Shown: one piece after another, positions 53,512 through 62,239 of the stretch
Position numbering within the stretch: the first letter of the stretch is position 1
Layout of the letters: every line of letters starts with the position of its first letter
NCBI GenBank assembly: GCA_937921935.1
Contig: CAKZWQ010000017.1
Location: forward strand, 1 to 64,000
Length of the DNA stretch: 64,000 nucleotides
Source of the DNA: an uncultured Gammaproteobacteria bacterium
GTDB taxonomy: Bacteria > Pseudomonadota > Gammaproteobacteria > Steroidobacterales > GCA-2729495
Reading direction: 5' to 3'
The notes under the pieces: generated by a model
Database searches by the model: none
Told to the model about the DNA's origin: nothing
The model's input: only the letters and a program-made list of their open reading frames with translations
Program-made: the position numbers and the translations under genes

Positions 53512-53910
53512 ATGCCATTACGCAAAGTCCTGGTTCGGGAATATATGGCGGCTAATCCGGTCACGGTGGCGCCGGACACGCCAATTCTGCAGGCTATTCA
53601 CGCGCTGGTCGAACATCGTATATCCGGGCTGCCGGTGGTTGACCTGCGCGGCAACCTGGTGGGCATGCTGTCGGAATCCGACTGTTTGCCTATTGCTGTT
53701 CAGGCCAGTTATCACGGCGAACTGGGCGGGACGGTCAGCGAGTACATGAGTCACGAGGTCAAGACCGTCGATCCCGACGACAGCATCGTAGAGCTTGCCG
53801 AGCGCTTCATGCGCAACAAGCTGCGGCGTTATCCTGTCGTGGAGCGCCAGCGTGTGGTGGGGCAGATCAGTCGGCGTGACGTCTTACGCGCCATGGAGTT
53901 TCTCTACTGA
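53512..53910 (+). CDS. CBS-domain pair protein
   Basis: 132 residues made of two CBS motifs: VREYMAANPVTVAPDTPILQAIHALVEHRISGLPVVD and VSEYMSHEVKTVDPDDSIVELAERFMRNKLRRYPVVE. Such small proteins sense adenine nucleotides and regulate partners. It lies 62 bp behind nqrM and probably belongs to the nqr transcript; whether it acts on Nqr is not known. Confidence 0.88.
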   Translation: MPLRKVLVREYMAANPVTVAPDTPILQAIHALVEHRISGLPVVDLRGNLVGMLSESDCLPIAVQASYHGELGGTVSEYMSHEVKTVDPDDSIVELAERFMRNKLRRYPVVERQRVVGQISRRDVLRAMEFLY

Positions 53911-53939
53911 GTGCTTACTCGTATTGCTGGCGGCCTGGC

Positions 53940-54977
53940 TTGCTATTACTCCTTTCGGTGATGCTGATGTCGGCTGCCTGGTCCCAGGCCCTTGCTCAGC
54001 CCAGGGTTGACGCCAGCCGGGCCCAGATTCTGCAGCAGTCCGGCCCCAAGTATCCGCGTGATGCCAAAAAACGCGGCCAGGAAGGCTGGGTCATGCTTAG
54101 CTTCATGGTGAATAAAAAGGGCGGTGTGTCTGACGCCCTGATCGAAGATTCCAGTGGCGTCCCGGCCTTTGAAAAAGAAGCCTTGAAGATCGTCAGAAAA
54201 TGGCGGTACGAGTCGGCCACGCTTGATGGAGAACCAGTTCCGCAACGCCAGACCCGCCTGGTTCTGACCTATGCCATGGACATGCCCCGACGTGGCGCCG
54301 GCCTGCGTTTTCGAGAAGGTTATAGCTCAGTGCAGGAGCGACTGAAGGAGCAGGATTACACCGGCGCGCAGCGCGAGTGGCAGACGCTGGCGGATTTTGA
54401 CGGCTGGAATCTTTACGAGACGGCGCGTCTATGGGCGCTTTATGCCCTGGTGGGGGAGGCCCAGGGAGACAATGAGCAGGCCCTGACAGGCTTGTTGCGG
54501 GCAACAAGGGGTGGCGGTAGTTACCTGGAGAAGGATTTCTATGCGGCCGCCCTGCGCAAGATGTTTGTCCTGCAGCTGCGGGCCGACAATCGCGCTGGTG
54601 CCCTGGCCACTTATGGACAGCTGGAGCGGCGCGCCGGGTCTCTCGATGGTTTCGAGCAACTCACCGAGGCGGCCACCACCTTGCGGGAACGCCTGCAGGC
54701 ATCGGAAGTCCTGGCGGCAGAAGCCCGGGTGGAGGTGATTGCCGGCAAGACCTTCTGGACCCGTCGCCTGTTGCGCCGCGAAGTTGAATTATTCGATATT
54801 CGCGGCAAGCTGGAGAGCATCGATTTTCGTTGCGATTGGGGCCGGTTGACGGACAAGGCCGTGGTCGGCAAGCGCTGGCAATTGCCTCCAGAGTACGGGG
54901 ATTGCGACGTTTATGTGTATGGACGCAAGGGCTCGCGTTTCAGTCTGCTGCAGTTTCCGGCCATCCCGGCAGGCTGA
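53940..54977 (+). CDS. TonB C-terminal-domain secreted protein
   Basis: 345 residues from TTG; GTG at 53958 also possible. A leader (about 1-19, ending ALAQ) is followed at once by a TonB C-domain (about 30-110: YPRDAKKRGQEGWVMLSFMVNKKGGVSDALIEDSSG, IVRKWRYESATLDGEPV). There is no long Pro-rich spacer as in true TonB. A helical part (about 125-250, TPR-like) and a C-terminal beta part (RVEVIAGKTFWTRRLLRREVELFDIRG) of unknown kind make up the rest. The neighbours suggest an envelope role; energy transduction is doubtful. Confidence 0.75.
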   Translation: MLLLLSVMLMSAAWSQALAQPRVDASRAQILQQSGPKYPRDAKKRGQEGWVMLSFMVNKKGGVSDALIEDSSGVPAFEKEALKIVRKWRYESATLDGEPVPQRQTRLVLTYAMDMPRRGAGLRFREGYSSVQERLKEQDYTGAQREWQTLADFDGWNLYETARLWALYALVGEAQGDNEQALTGLLRATRGGGSYLEKDFYAAALRKMFVLQLRADNRAGALATYGQLERRAGSLDGFEQLTEAATTLRERLQASEVLAAEARVEVIAGKTFWTRRLLRREVELFDIRGKLESIDFRCDWGRLTDKAVVGKRWQLPPEYGDCDVYVYGRKGSRFSLLQFPAIPAG

Positions 54978-54999
54978 TTGACGGCGCTGACTGACTTAT

Positions 55000-57099
55000 T
55001 CAGTTATCCAGGGACCAGGTAAAGGACAGGGTGACCAGGTTCACGTCGTAGCCGCGCCAGTTGGCGCCGCTGGCCAGCAGATTGTTGACTGTATCGGGCT
55101 GCACACCGTCCAGGGTCCAGTCGTCCACGTCATAGTCTTCAAACAGGTAAGCCACGCCGACGTCGACCTTGTCGTTGACCTGGTAACGCAGGTCCAGCTC
55201 CACCCGGTGCCGGGTGGTATCCAGGTCCGGGAAATCCGAGCGCAGACCACTGGTGTTATTTTCGATCTCGCCTGTTGTATCAATGTAGGTATAACCGAGG
55301 CGGCCACGAACGCGCTCGACGATCCGCGGTAAATTGATGCTGATACCGGCAATCCAGCTCTCATCCTTCTGGTTGGCGGTCCAGTCGGCCGTGCTGAAAG
55401 ACTGGCTGCCGAACTGGGTGGTTTCCAGTTCATCGTAGCCAAGCTGACCCGTGAGCACGACATCCTGGCTGAGTTGCAGGCCCGCGTCGAGTGTCACATT
55501 GCGGTACTCACCTTCATCCAGGCCGAGATCGGAATCATCGTAGTCATCCTGGGCGAATAGCCCGGTGAAGGTGAGATCCAGGCGCTCCGCGGGCTGCAGG
55601 GTCACGCTGAGTTCGAGGCTCTCCCGGTCGCGATCGGCAAAATTGTATTTTCTGAGCAGCGGATTCTGCGGCGGTTGGGTGGCATTAACCGGTTCGTAGT
55701 CGTCGCCGTCACGGGTGGCATAACTGTATTTCAGCCGCAGATCGGCTGCCTCCAGTCCGCTGAGCCTGAGTTCGCCCCAGACTTCATGTTCCTCGGTCTC
55801 ATCAACCTCGGTGAAGTCGCGCTGGTGATTGTCGTACTGGTAGCCGACCTGGCCGTTGGTGCCATAGGGGAAGCGATAATTGCCCGACAGGCCCAGGCGA
55901 TAACGCTCGTAGCCATAGGGCAGGTTGTCGCGTGGCTGACTGGCGGCGATGCTGTCAGACACGACGTAGTCCCAGGTGTCCCGGGGTGTGTCGTTATCGC
56001 GCTCGTCATAGACGAACTCACCCCGCAGGCGCAGTTTCGGCAGTGGCCGTGACGACACCCGGACATCGGCATAGAGGGTATCGACCTCGCCATCGAAGCG
56101 CGTCCTGGGCAGAGCGCCACCAGCCAGGCCAGGATTGACGGTATAGGGCAGGGCACGATCATCCTGTTCCATCTTGCCGGCAGCCAGCCGACCCGAGATT
56201 CGGGTGTTCTCCCAGCCGTGGTAGTCACCGGAAATCATCAGTTGCTGGAATTCATTGTCGGGCTCCAGGGCGGCACTGCCATCGTCGGCGCCCGGCGCAG
56301 GTGCCGTGAAGGGATTCTCCCAATCCAGGCGGCTGGCGTCGTTGCTGTAGAAAGAGCCCATGTAGCCCACCCGGGCGTTCCAGGTCTCGGCGGCGTAGCT
56401 GACGCCGGCTTCCACCGTATCTGTTTCGTCATCTACGGGCCGCAACAGTGTGGTGGCCAAGGTCTGGAAGCTCCCTGCCCATAGCTGACGGCCATCGCGT
56501 TCCAGGTGTCGATAGTCCACGTCATAGCGCAGGCGCGGTGACTGAATAAAGCTCAGCCCGGCATTCCAGGATTCCCGATCCCACTGCGCATCCGCCCCGC
56601 GCAGACTCGCATCCAGGGCCGTCATGCCGGCCGTATTGGGTGCTCGCACCCAGCCGGCAGGCAAATCCTGATTGCCGGCACCCGGGCTGTTGTAGACCGT
56701 CTGCGAGTTTTCAAACAGGCGTCGCGGCAGTTCGTCGTATCCCAGACGCAGGTCCAGGCGGCCTTGCCAGCCGCCGGACAGGTCAAGCTGGCGCGAATCC
56801 AGGCCCAGGTCCTGGCCTTCGGCGCGCCAGCGCAGGGCATTTTCGCCAAAGTAGTCGGCGGTGAAATCACCCACCAGGAAAGCACCATCATCATCCAGCC
56901 CGGTGTAGTCGCCAAACTTGAAGCTATCGTCAGACTGGTAGCCCGCACCGGCGGTCGTTTCCAGTTTGATGCCCTGGGGATAGGGGCAGTTGGCGCATTG
57001 CCAGTTTGTCGGCCGGGTATCGGCTGCTTGGATAGTGCCGCTGATCATGAATAGCGGCAGCCACAGACTGATGTTCATGCCTTGGAGGGAGGACGTCAT
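55000..57099 (-). CDS. mtrB: MtrB/PioB-family outer-membrane porin
   Basis: 699 residues. Signal peptide about 8-26 (ending IQA) and then WQCANCPYP, the N-terminal CXXC that MtrB proteins carry. The rest is a large beta-barrel with many alternating strands and a terminal aromatic (LSFTWSLDN). MtrB holds the decaheme MtrA inside the outer membrane so that electrons reach MtrC outside. The start at 57099 is 2 bases behind the mtrA stop. Third gene of the mtrC-mtrA-mtrB operon. Confidence 0.9.
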   Translation of the reverse strand: MTSSLQGMNISLWLPLFMISGTIQAADTRPTNWQCANCPYPQGIKLETTAGAGYQSDDSFKFGDYTGLDDDGAFLVGDFTADYFGENALRWRAEGQDLGLDSRQLDLSGGWQGRLDLRLGYDELPRRLFENSQTVYNSPGAGNQDLPAGWVRAPNTAGMTALDASLRGADAQWDRESWNAGLSFIQSPRLRYDVDYRHLERDGRQLWAGSFQTLATTLLRPVDDETDTVEAGVSYAAETWNARVGYMGSFYSNDASRLDWENPFTAPAPGADDGSAALEPDNEFQQLMISGDYHGWENTRISGRLAAGKMEQDDRALPYTVNPGLAGGALPRTRFDGEVDTLYADVRVSSRPLPKLRLRGEFVYDERDNDTPRDTWDYVVSDSIAASQPRDNLPYGYERYRLGLSGNYRFPYGTNGQVGYQYDNHQRDFTEVDETEEHEVWGELRLSGLEAADLRLKYSYATRDGDDYEPVNATQPPQNPLLRKYNFADRDRESLELSVTLQPAERLDLTFTGLFAQDDYDDSDLGLDEGEYRNVTLDAGLQLSQDVVLTGQLGYDELETTQFGSQSFSTADWTANQKDESWIAGISINLPRIVERVRGRLGYTYIDTTGEIENNTSGLRSDFPDLDTTRHRVELDLRYQVNDKVDVGVAYLFEDYDVDDWTLDGVQPDTVNNLLASGANWRGYDVNLVTLSFTWSLDN

Positions 57100-57101
57100 G
57101 C

Positions 57102-58010
57102 TTAGCGCATCTGGGTGATGCCGGACGGGTGGTTCGACCCGTGCACCTGGGCGTGGCAGTTCAGGCAACTGCCGCCCAGCACCAGGGCCGACGGCGAGCC
57201 GCCGGGCAGGCTGCCAGCGGTCAGGCTAAGGCTGGGGTGCCCGGCCTGGGAGTGGCATTGCTGACAGAGCAACGGTGCGCGGCGTGTCAGCATGGCCGGA
57301 TGGTTAGAGCCGTGCGGCGCATGGCACAGGGCGCAGTCTTCCGTCACGGGCTGGTGTTCGAAGGCAAAGGGGCCACGCTTCTCCGCGTGACACTCGTAGC
57401 AGGTTTCGTTCAGGGTCAGGCGTTTCAAAGAGCCTTGTGTTGCCGAACCGTGCGGGGCGTGGCAACTGCTGCAGTCCATTTTCCCGAAGCGAACCGGGTG
57501 GGCGTAGGGTTTCTGAGCCTGGCCCCGCTGCCGCTGATGGCAGTCATAACAAACGTCCGCCTGGGTGGCTTCGGCCAGGACCGGATCTTTCGCCAGATGG
57601 GAGTTATGGCAGGACGCGCAGCTTAAGTCCTGGGCGGCGTGTTCCCCCGCATGCCATTCAGCGCCCACCGGGCTTTCATGACAATTCAGGCAGGCTGCGT
57701 TCTGCTCATCGACAGGCGTGAGAGCACCCTCACCGAAAGTCACCACCGATTCACGCCCACCCATAGGGTGACTGCCTTGGGCACCATGGCAGCTTTCACA
57801 CTCCAGCTGAGCAAAAGGCGTGCGGGCATCTCCGCGTTCGCCATGGGGACTGACAAAAATACCCTGCAGCTCGGGCTGCCGGTGACAGCCCAGGCAACCG
57901 TCCGCACCGCCGCGACTGAAGGCGGGCTCGTCAGCTTCATCCTGGGACCAACCGGCTCCGGTCATCAGCAGGCTGGCCAGCATCAGGAGTATTGCTGCAG
58001 TGGTTTTCAC
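57102..58010 (-). CDS. mtrA: MtrA-family decaheme cytochrome c
   Basis: 302 residues with signal peptide (about 1-22). Ten CXXCH sites are present: CLGCH, CESCH, CLNCH, CASCH, CYDCH, CSSCH, CYECH, CALCH, CQQCH, CLNCH. It is the periplasmic-side heme wire of the conduit. GTG start directly follows the mtrC TAA, so translation is coupled. Length and heme spacing match MtrA/DmsE. Confidence 0.95.
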   Translation of the reverse strand: MKTTAAILLMLASLLMTGAGWSQDEADEPAFSRGGADGCLGCHRQPELQGIFVSPHGERGDARTPFAQLECESCHGAQGSHPMGGRESVVTFGEGALTPVDEQNAACLNCHESPVGAEWHAGEHAAQDLSCASCHNSHLAKDPVLAEATQADVCYDCHQRQRGQAQKPYAHPVRFGKMDCSSCHAPHGSATQGSLKRLTLNETCYECHAEKRGPFAFEHQPVTEDCALCHAPHGSNHPAMLTRRAPLLCQQCHSQAGHPSLSLTAGSLPGGSPSALVLGGSCLNCHAQVHGSNHPSGITQMR

Positions 58011-60164
58011 TTACAGCCCGTGCAACTCGCCTACGTCGGCACTGCGGCCCGGACCATGGCAGACATCGCAGGTTTCGATGACTGTCCCTTCTGACTGGGA
58101 AATCAGGGTCCCGTCCACTGTCTGTACCGCGTCGAAAGCACCGCCGAATTGTTCCATGTGGGAAACAGCGGCGGGGCGATCATGGCAGCCCCAGCAGGCG
58201 GCTGCGTTGGGTGTGATATTCAGATCGTCGTATGGGTCATCAATGTCAGCGGCAATGTCGATCGTGGCTGCCAAGGCAAAAGCGCCGACGGGATAGTAGG
58301 TGTTGGACAGGTGGCAACCCTCACAGTTCGCCAGGTTGCCCGGATACACCACTTCTCCGAAGTCCGCCGGGTTGCCACCGCGGCCATATACAACAAAGGC
58401 ATTGTCCCGCTCTTCACCCCGATGAATCGCATGAACCATCGTTTTGAATTCAATGGTTTCCTCGTCTTTGCCGTCCAGCGAGTTGGAGCTATCCACGCCG
58501 CCGTCAATCCGCTCGGCGATGTCTGTGGCGTTGGAATTGTGGCAGGTCACGCACAACTCGATATTGTCGGTGCGGTTTGATCCATGGAGGCTAATCACGC
58601 CATGACAGCCATTACAGCTGTCGATATCGACGATCTTCCGTCTGTCTATAGGCAGTCCGTCCGTAATGGCGTAGCCTATGGACTCGCCCCCAATGGGTAC
58701 TCTATTTCCATCCACTCTGCCGCGCGCCTCTGCAGCCGCCGTGCCGGATCCTTCGACGAAGGCTGGAACGGAGTCTGCGGAGGTCACGGTGAAAGTACCG
58801 TCCAGATTATCGACACCATCGCCTTTCACATCCAGGCGGAACGGCTGGGCCGGTGTGCCTGAGGCGGAGCCGCTGCCGCTGCCCGTATTGTTGATATCAA
58901 AATTATCCCAGGCAATGTTGACCCGCAGCCTATCGATAGCTGGGTCGTTCAGTATGTCGTAGGGGGTATCGGCGTTGGTGGGGTCGGTAACCGACACCTT
59001 AGCCACTGGGAATTCTCCTGGCGCAGTATTCACCACTTCAATCAAAGACAGTTCGAAGGCGGCGGCGGCTTCCTTTTCCGTAATCACATGGGCTTCCTCA
59101 ACCCCTATGTCACCGCCTGGGCGATGGCAATTGGCGCAGGCATCGTTGCCAGCACTGATGCCGCTGCCATGATTCTCGCCTGTCTCGAAGTTGACGTCGT
59201 CATGACAGGAGCCGCAGGTCTCCGCAGTAGGAACACTAATCCAGTTGCCGGCGTCGGGGGTGTCAGGGTTATTCTCGTCGTGACAGCCCCGGCAATTGCG
59301 AATGTCCTGGGGATAGACGACGTTTGAATAATCGTGGGGCCGGTCGCGGAAGCCGTAAATGACGTACTGCCCGCCGTCAACGACGCTCGGCAGGTCTGCG
59401 CCGTAATGGATCTTGTGGGCCATGACTTTCATATCCACCGTGTTGCCGCTCTGGGCATCGGTGGAGCCGGGATTGTGGCAACTCATGCAACCCTGCACGG
59501 CGCCGCGGCCATCGCCGTGCAGTGACAGCTGATCATGGCAGACGTTACAGCTTGCATCGTCGACGATTTCCCGCGTAAACAGGCCCGTCGTTGCGCCGGT
59601 GGCCGGCAGAAAGTCGTAGACGGGGTTGATGACGGGTGCAAAACCCCGGATCTCGAAGCTGGCCCGGTGGGTCAGGTTGCTGTTGAATTCAACGCCCGGG
59701 ACGTTGGCCACATCGGTGGCGTAGGTGTATTGATAAGTCCCGTCGCCGTTGTCCGTCAGCTCACCGGCTGTGCCGTTCTCGGTCGTGGCCTGCACCTGGT
59801 CCTCAGTGCCCGGACCAATGCCGTTGGCTTCCTCGATCCGGTTGATATAGCTCTGCCAGGCGCTGGCATCGCCATCGGTGCCGGGCACCAGTTTGGCGAT
59901 GGTGAAACTGATGGCACTGGCGGGTAAGCCGACAACGGCGGTGCCGCCGCCATCCGCCAGGCTGAAGTTCATGACCGGAGGGCTGGCGATAGTCACCTCG
60001 CCGATGGCGGCTGCCAGTTGGGTCGCGTCGGCGATATTCACCGTGGCCGGCGCGCCGGGTGGTCCCGGGGCTCCGTCGTCACCATCATCGCCGGAGCAGC
60101 CGGCCAAGCCAGCAGCTACCAATACAAGCAGGCCTATACGCGGCCAACCGCCAGATGCGTGCAT
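58011..60164 (-). CDS. mtrC: OmcA/MtrC-family decaheme outer-membrane lipoprotein
   Basis: 717 residues. Lipobox LAGC at about 20-23, then a collagen-like GDDGDDGAPGPPGAP stretch. Ten CXXCH: CNVCH, CMSCH, CRGCH, CGSCH, CANCH, CNGCH, CVTCH, CEGCH, CWGCH and CDVCH, arranged as two pentaheme groups separated by a beta domain (about 370-510), as in MtrC. It would pass electrons to extracellular acceptors. The start at 60164 puts the lipoprotein signal at the N-terminus with GGGGACGGGG upstream. First gene of the operon. Confidence 0.93.
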   Translation of the reverse strand: MHASGGWPRIGLLVLVAAGLAGCSGDDGDDGAPGPPGAPATVNIADATQLAAAIGEVTIASPPVMNFSLADGGGTAVVGLPASAISFTIAKLVPGTDGDASAWQSYINRIEEANGIGPGTEDQVQATTENGTAGELTDNGDGTYQYTYATDVANVPGVEFNSNLTHRASFEIRGFAPVINPVYDFLPATGATTGLFTREIVDDASCNVCHDQLSLHGDGRGAVQGCMSCHNPGSTDAQSGNTVDMKVMAHKIHYGADLPSVVDGGQYVIYGFRDRPHDYSNVVYPQDIRNCRGCHDENNPDTPDAGNWISVPTAETCGSCHDDVNFETGENHGSGISAGNDACANCHRPGGDIGVEEAHVITEKEAAAAFELSLIEVVNTAPGEFPVAKVSVTDPTNADTPYDILNDPAIDRLRVNIAWDNFDINNTGSGSGSASGTPAQPFRLDVKGDGVDNLDGTFTVTSADSVPAFVEGSGTAAAEARGRVDGNRVPIGGESIGYAITDGLPIDRRKIVDIDSCNGCHGVISLHGSNRTDNIELCVTCHNSNATDIAERIDGGVDSSNSLDGKDEETIEFKTMVHAIHRGEERDNAFVVYGRGGNPADFGEVVYPGNLANCEGCHLSNTYYPVGAFALAATIDIAADIDDPYDDLNITPNAAACWGCHDRPAAVSHMEQFGGAFDAVQTVDGTLISQSEGTVIETCDVCHGPGRSADVGELHGL

Positions 60165-60296
60165 AAACCCCGTCCCCGGTCTTCTAATTACGTCTTGAGG
60201 CGTATTTAATAATGTCAGGATAGCGCCCCGGCTTGGACTGGGGCAAATACCTATAGAAATTTCGGGGCCCGTTTTGCCAGTTTGCCTGACCACAGC

Positions 60297-61595
60297 ATGA
60301 CAGTCATCGCCCGGCTGCTTGGCGCCGGCATGCGGCGCGCCAGCCGGGGCGCCCTGCAGTTCGATGCATCACCGGCCAGCTTGCCGGCCCCCGTGCCTGG
60401 TCATCGCTATCTGTTGTACTTGCATGTGCCCTTCTGTGAGTCGCTGTGCCCCTTCTGTTCCTTCCATCGCGTGCAGTTCAGGCCTCGGCAGGCGCAGCCT
60501 TACTTTGAGGCCCTGCGCGCAGAAATCGCCCATTATGCGGACAGAGGTTTCGATTTCGGTGAGGTCTATGTGGGCGGTGGCACCCCAACCGTCATGCCTG
60601 ATGAGCTGGCCCGGACCCTGGGCCTGATCCGCGCGCGTTTCTCGGTGACAGACATCTCCGTGGAAACCAATCCGAACCATTTGACGCCGCCGGTCCTGCA
60701 AGCCTTGCAGGCCGCCGGGGTTAACCGTCTGTCGGTGGGTGTGCAGTCCTTTGACGATGTCTTGCTCAAGCGCATGGGGCGTTACCAGGCGTATGGCTCA
60801 GGCCTTGAGACCGCAGATCGCCTGGCCCGCGTGCAGGCGGCCTTCCCGACGGTGAATGCCGACCTGATCTTCAATCTGCCAGGGCAGAGTGCGGACAGCT
60901 TTGCCCGGGACCTGGAGATTCTCCGGCAGGAGGTTGGCGTAACGCAGGCGTCGTTCTATCCCCTGATGGCAACACCGTCGACGCGCGCGCGCATGCGGGC
61001 GGAGATGGGGGAGTCCGCGGCGGACAACGAGCAGGCTTTTTATCAAATGATCGAGCCGGGTCTGGGTCGTGCCTATCGGGCATCGTCTGCCTGGTGCTTT
61101 TCTCGCGGTGCCGGCCGGGTGGATGAGTATGTGGTTGATAATGAAGACTATGTGGGGGCCGGCAGTGGGGCCTTCGGGTATCTGCAGGGCCAGTTGCAGG
61201 CCAGCACCTTTTCCCTGCGCGACTATCAGGCGCGGGTGGCGGCGGGGCACACGGGGGTTACGCACAGTCGCGATTTTTCACGGCGCGAGCAGCTGCGTTA
61301 TCACCTGCTGATGCGCCTGTTTGGCCTGCGCCTGGATAAACGACTGACGACGGAACGCTTTGGCGCCGGGGCCTTGCGCAGTCTGCTCCCGGAGCTGGCT
61401 GCTTTGAAGCTGCTGGGTGCGATTCGTGAGGAGGATTCAGTCTTGCATCTGACGCCCCGCGGCAGGTATTACTGGGTGGTGTTGATGCGGGAATTTTTCT
61501 CCGGGGTTAACCGCTTTCGCGAGGTGATGCGCGAGGACTGGCGATCCGGACCTTCCCGAGGAAGGCTGCCGACAACGCAGGGGAGCACACGATGA
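60297..61595 (+). CDS. HemW/HutW-like radical SAM protein
   Basis: 432 residues. The radical-SAM cluster is CESLCPFCSFH (CX3CX2C) near 50, followed by VYVGGGTPTVMPDEL, ETNPNHL, VNRLSVGVQSFDD and DLIFNLPGQ as in the HemN/HemW/HutW group. These enzymes act on heme or porphyrin; HutW-type proteins open heme anaerobically, HemW inserts it. The C-terminal HemN_C-like part is present (RREQLRYHLLMRLFGLRLDK). It overlaps the tetraheme cytochrome gene by 4 bases and is divergent from mtrC. ATG at 60297 is preferred over TTG at 60282. Confidence 0.85.
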   Translation: MTVIARLLGAGMRRASRGALQFDASPASLPAPVPGHRYLLYLHVPFCESLCPFCSFHRVQFRPRQAQPYFEALRAEIAHYADRGFDFGEVYVGGGTPTVMPDELARTLGLIRARFSVTDISVETNPNHLTPPVLQALQAAGVNRLSVGVQSFDDVLLKRMGRYQAYGSGLETADRLARVQAAFPTVNADLIFNLPGQSADSFARDLEILRQEVGVTQASFYPLMATPSTRARMRAEMGESAADNEQAFYQMIEPGLGRAYRASSAWCFSRGAGRVDEYVVDNEDYVGAGSGAFGYLQGQLQASTFSLRDYQARVAAGHTGVTHSRDFSRREQLRYHLLMRLFGLRLDKRLTTERFGAGALRSLLPELAALKLLGAIREEDSVLHLTPRGRYYWVVLMREFFSGVNRFREVMREDWRSGPSRGRLPTTQGSTR

Positions 61596-62176
61596 CCGAA
61601 GACGAAAAAGAGCCGGGTCCGCTCTGGCGGCGACCGCGAGCACGTTGGGCCCTGGGGGTTCCGCTGGGGGCAGTGCTGGCATTTTTTCTGGGTGCCGCCG
61701 GCCTGGGTACCTTCAATTTCGTGATTCACGAAACCAGCACTAATGAGTTCTGTTTCGTCTGTCACTCACATGAAGCCTTCATTCGAGCTGAATATGAGGC
61801 CTCATCCCACTTCAGTAATGCCTCGGGTGTCAGGGCTGACTGCGCTGATTGCCATTTGCCCCATGAATGGTGGCCCCTGGTTACAACCAAGGCCATTGTT
61901 TCCCTGGACATCATTCCCGAGCTGATGGGCAAGCTGAACACGGCGGAGAAATACGAAGCGCATCGGGGTGCAATGGCCGAGAAGGTCTGGTCAGAATTCC
62001 GGGAAAATGACTCGCAGTTTTGCCGCAGCTGTCATGATCCGGCTGCGATGAAGGCTGAAAAACAGTCGCCCATGGCGGCCCGGATTCATGCTGCACTGGA
62101 ACCAGGGGGCAAGACTTGTATCGATTGCCACCGGGGTATTGTTCACGCCCTGCCGCAGGCGGCAGCCGGGAACTAA
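61592..62176 (+). CDS. NapC/NirT-family tetraheme cytochrome (CymA-like)
   Basis: 194 residues. One N-terminal membrane helix (about 20-42) and four CXXCH: CFVCH, CADCH, CRSCH, CIDCH. NapC/CymA proteins take electrons from menaquinol or ubiquinol and hand them to periplasmic partners. Context (next to mtrCAB) and a periplasmic fumarate reductase elsewhere in the window make it the natural quinol entry point for both. It is translated together with the radical-SAM protein in front. A hairpin at 62178-62206 lies behind it. Confidence 0.92.
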   Translation: MTEDEKEPGPLWRRPRARWALGVPLGAVLAFFLGAAGLGTFNFVIHETSTNEFCFVCHSHEAFIRAEYEASSHFSNASGVRADCADCHLPHEWWPLVTTKAIVSLDIIPELMGKLNTAEKYEAHRGAMAEKVWSEFRENDSQFCRSCHDPAAMKAEKQSPMAARIHAALEPGGKTCIDCHRGIVHALPQAAAGN

Positions 62177-62177
62177 G

Positions 62178-62206
62178 GCAGCCCGCGGCTGATTGCCACG
62201 GGCTGC
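62178..62206. terminator. Hairpin between convergent cytochrome genes
   Basis: GCAGCCCG (62178-62185) pairs with CGGGCTGC (62199-62206), 13-nt loop, no T tract on either side. Position between two convergent genes fits a weak terminator. Confidence 0.5.
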
Positions 62207-62211
62207 TCAGT

Positions 62212-62239
62212 CAATCTGCATATTGGCAATCTACATATT
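62212..62239. repeat. Short tandem duplication at a stop codon
   Basis: CAATCTGCATATT (62212-62224) and CAATCTACATATT (62227-62239) are 15 bases apart and differ at one base. On the minus strand that base turns CAG into the TAG stop of the cytochrome c gene. Confidence 0.7.

Noticed and set aside
60165-60293. Longer mtrC with 43 extra residues
   Set aside because: It would bury the lipoprotein signal inside the chain; the ATG at 60164 has a strong purine-rich site in front.
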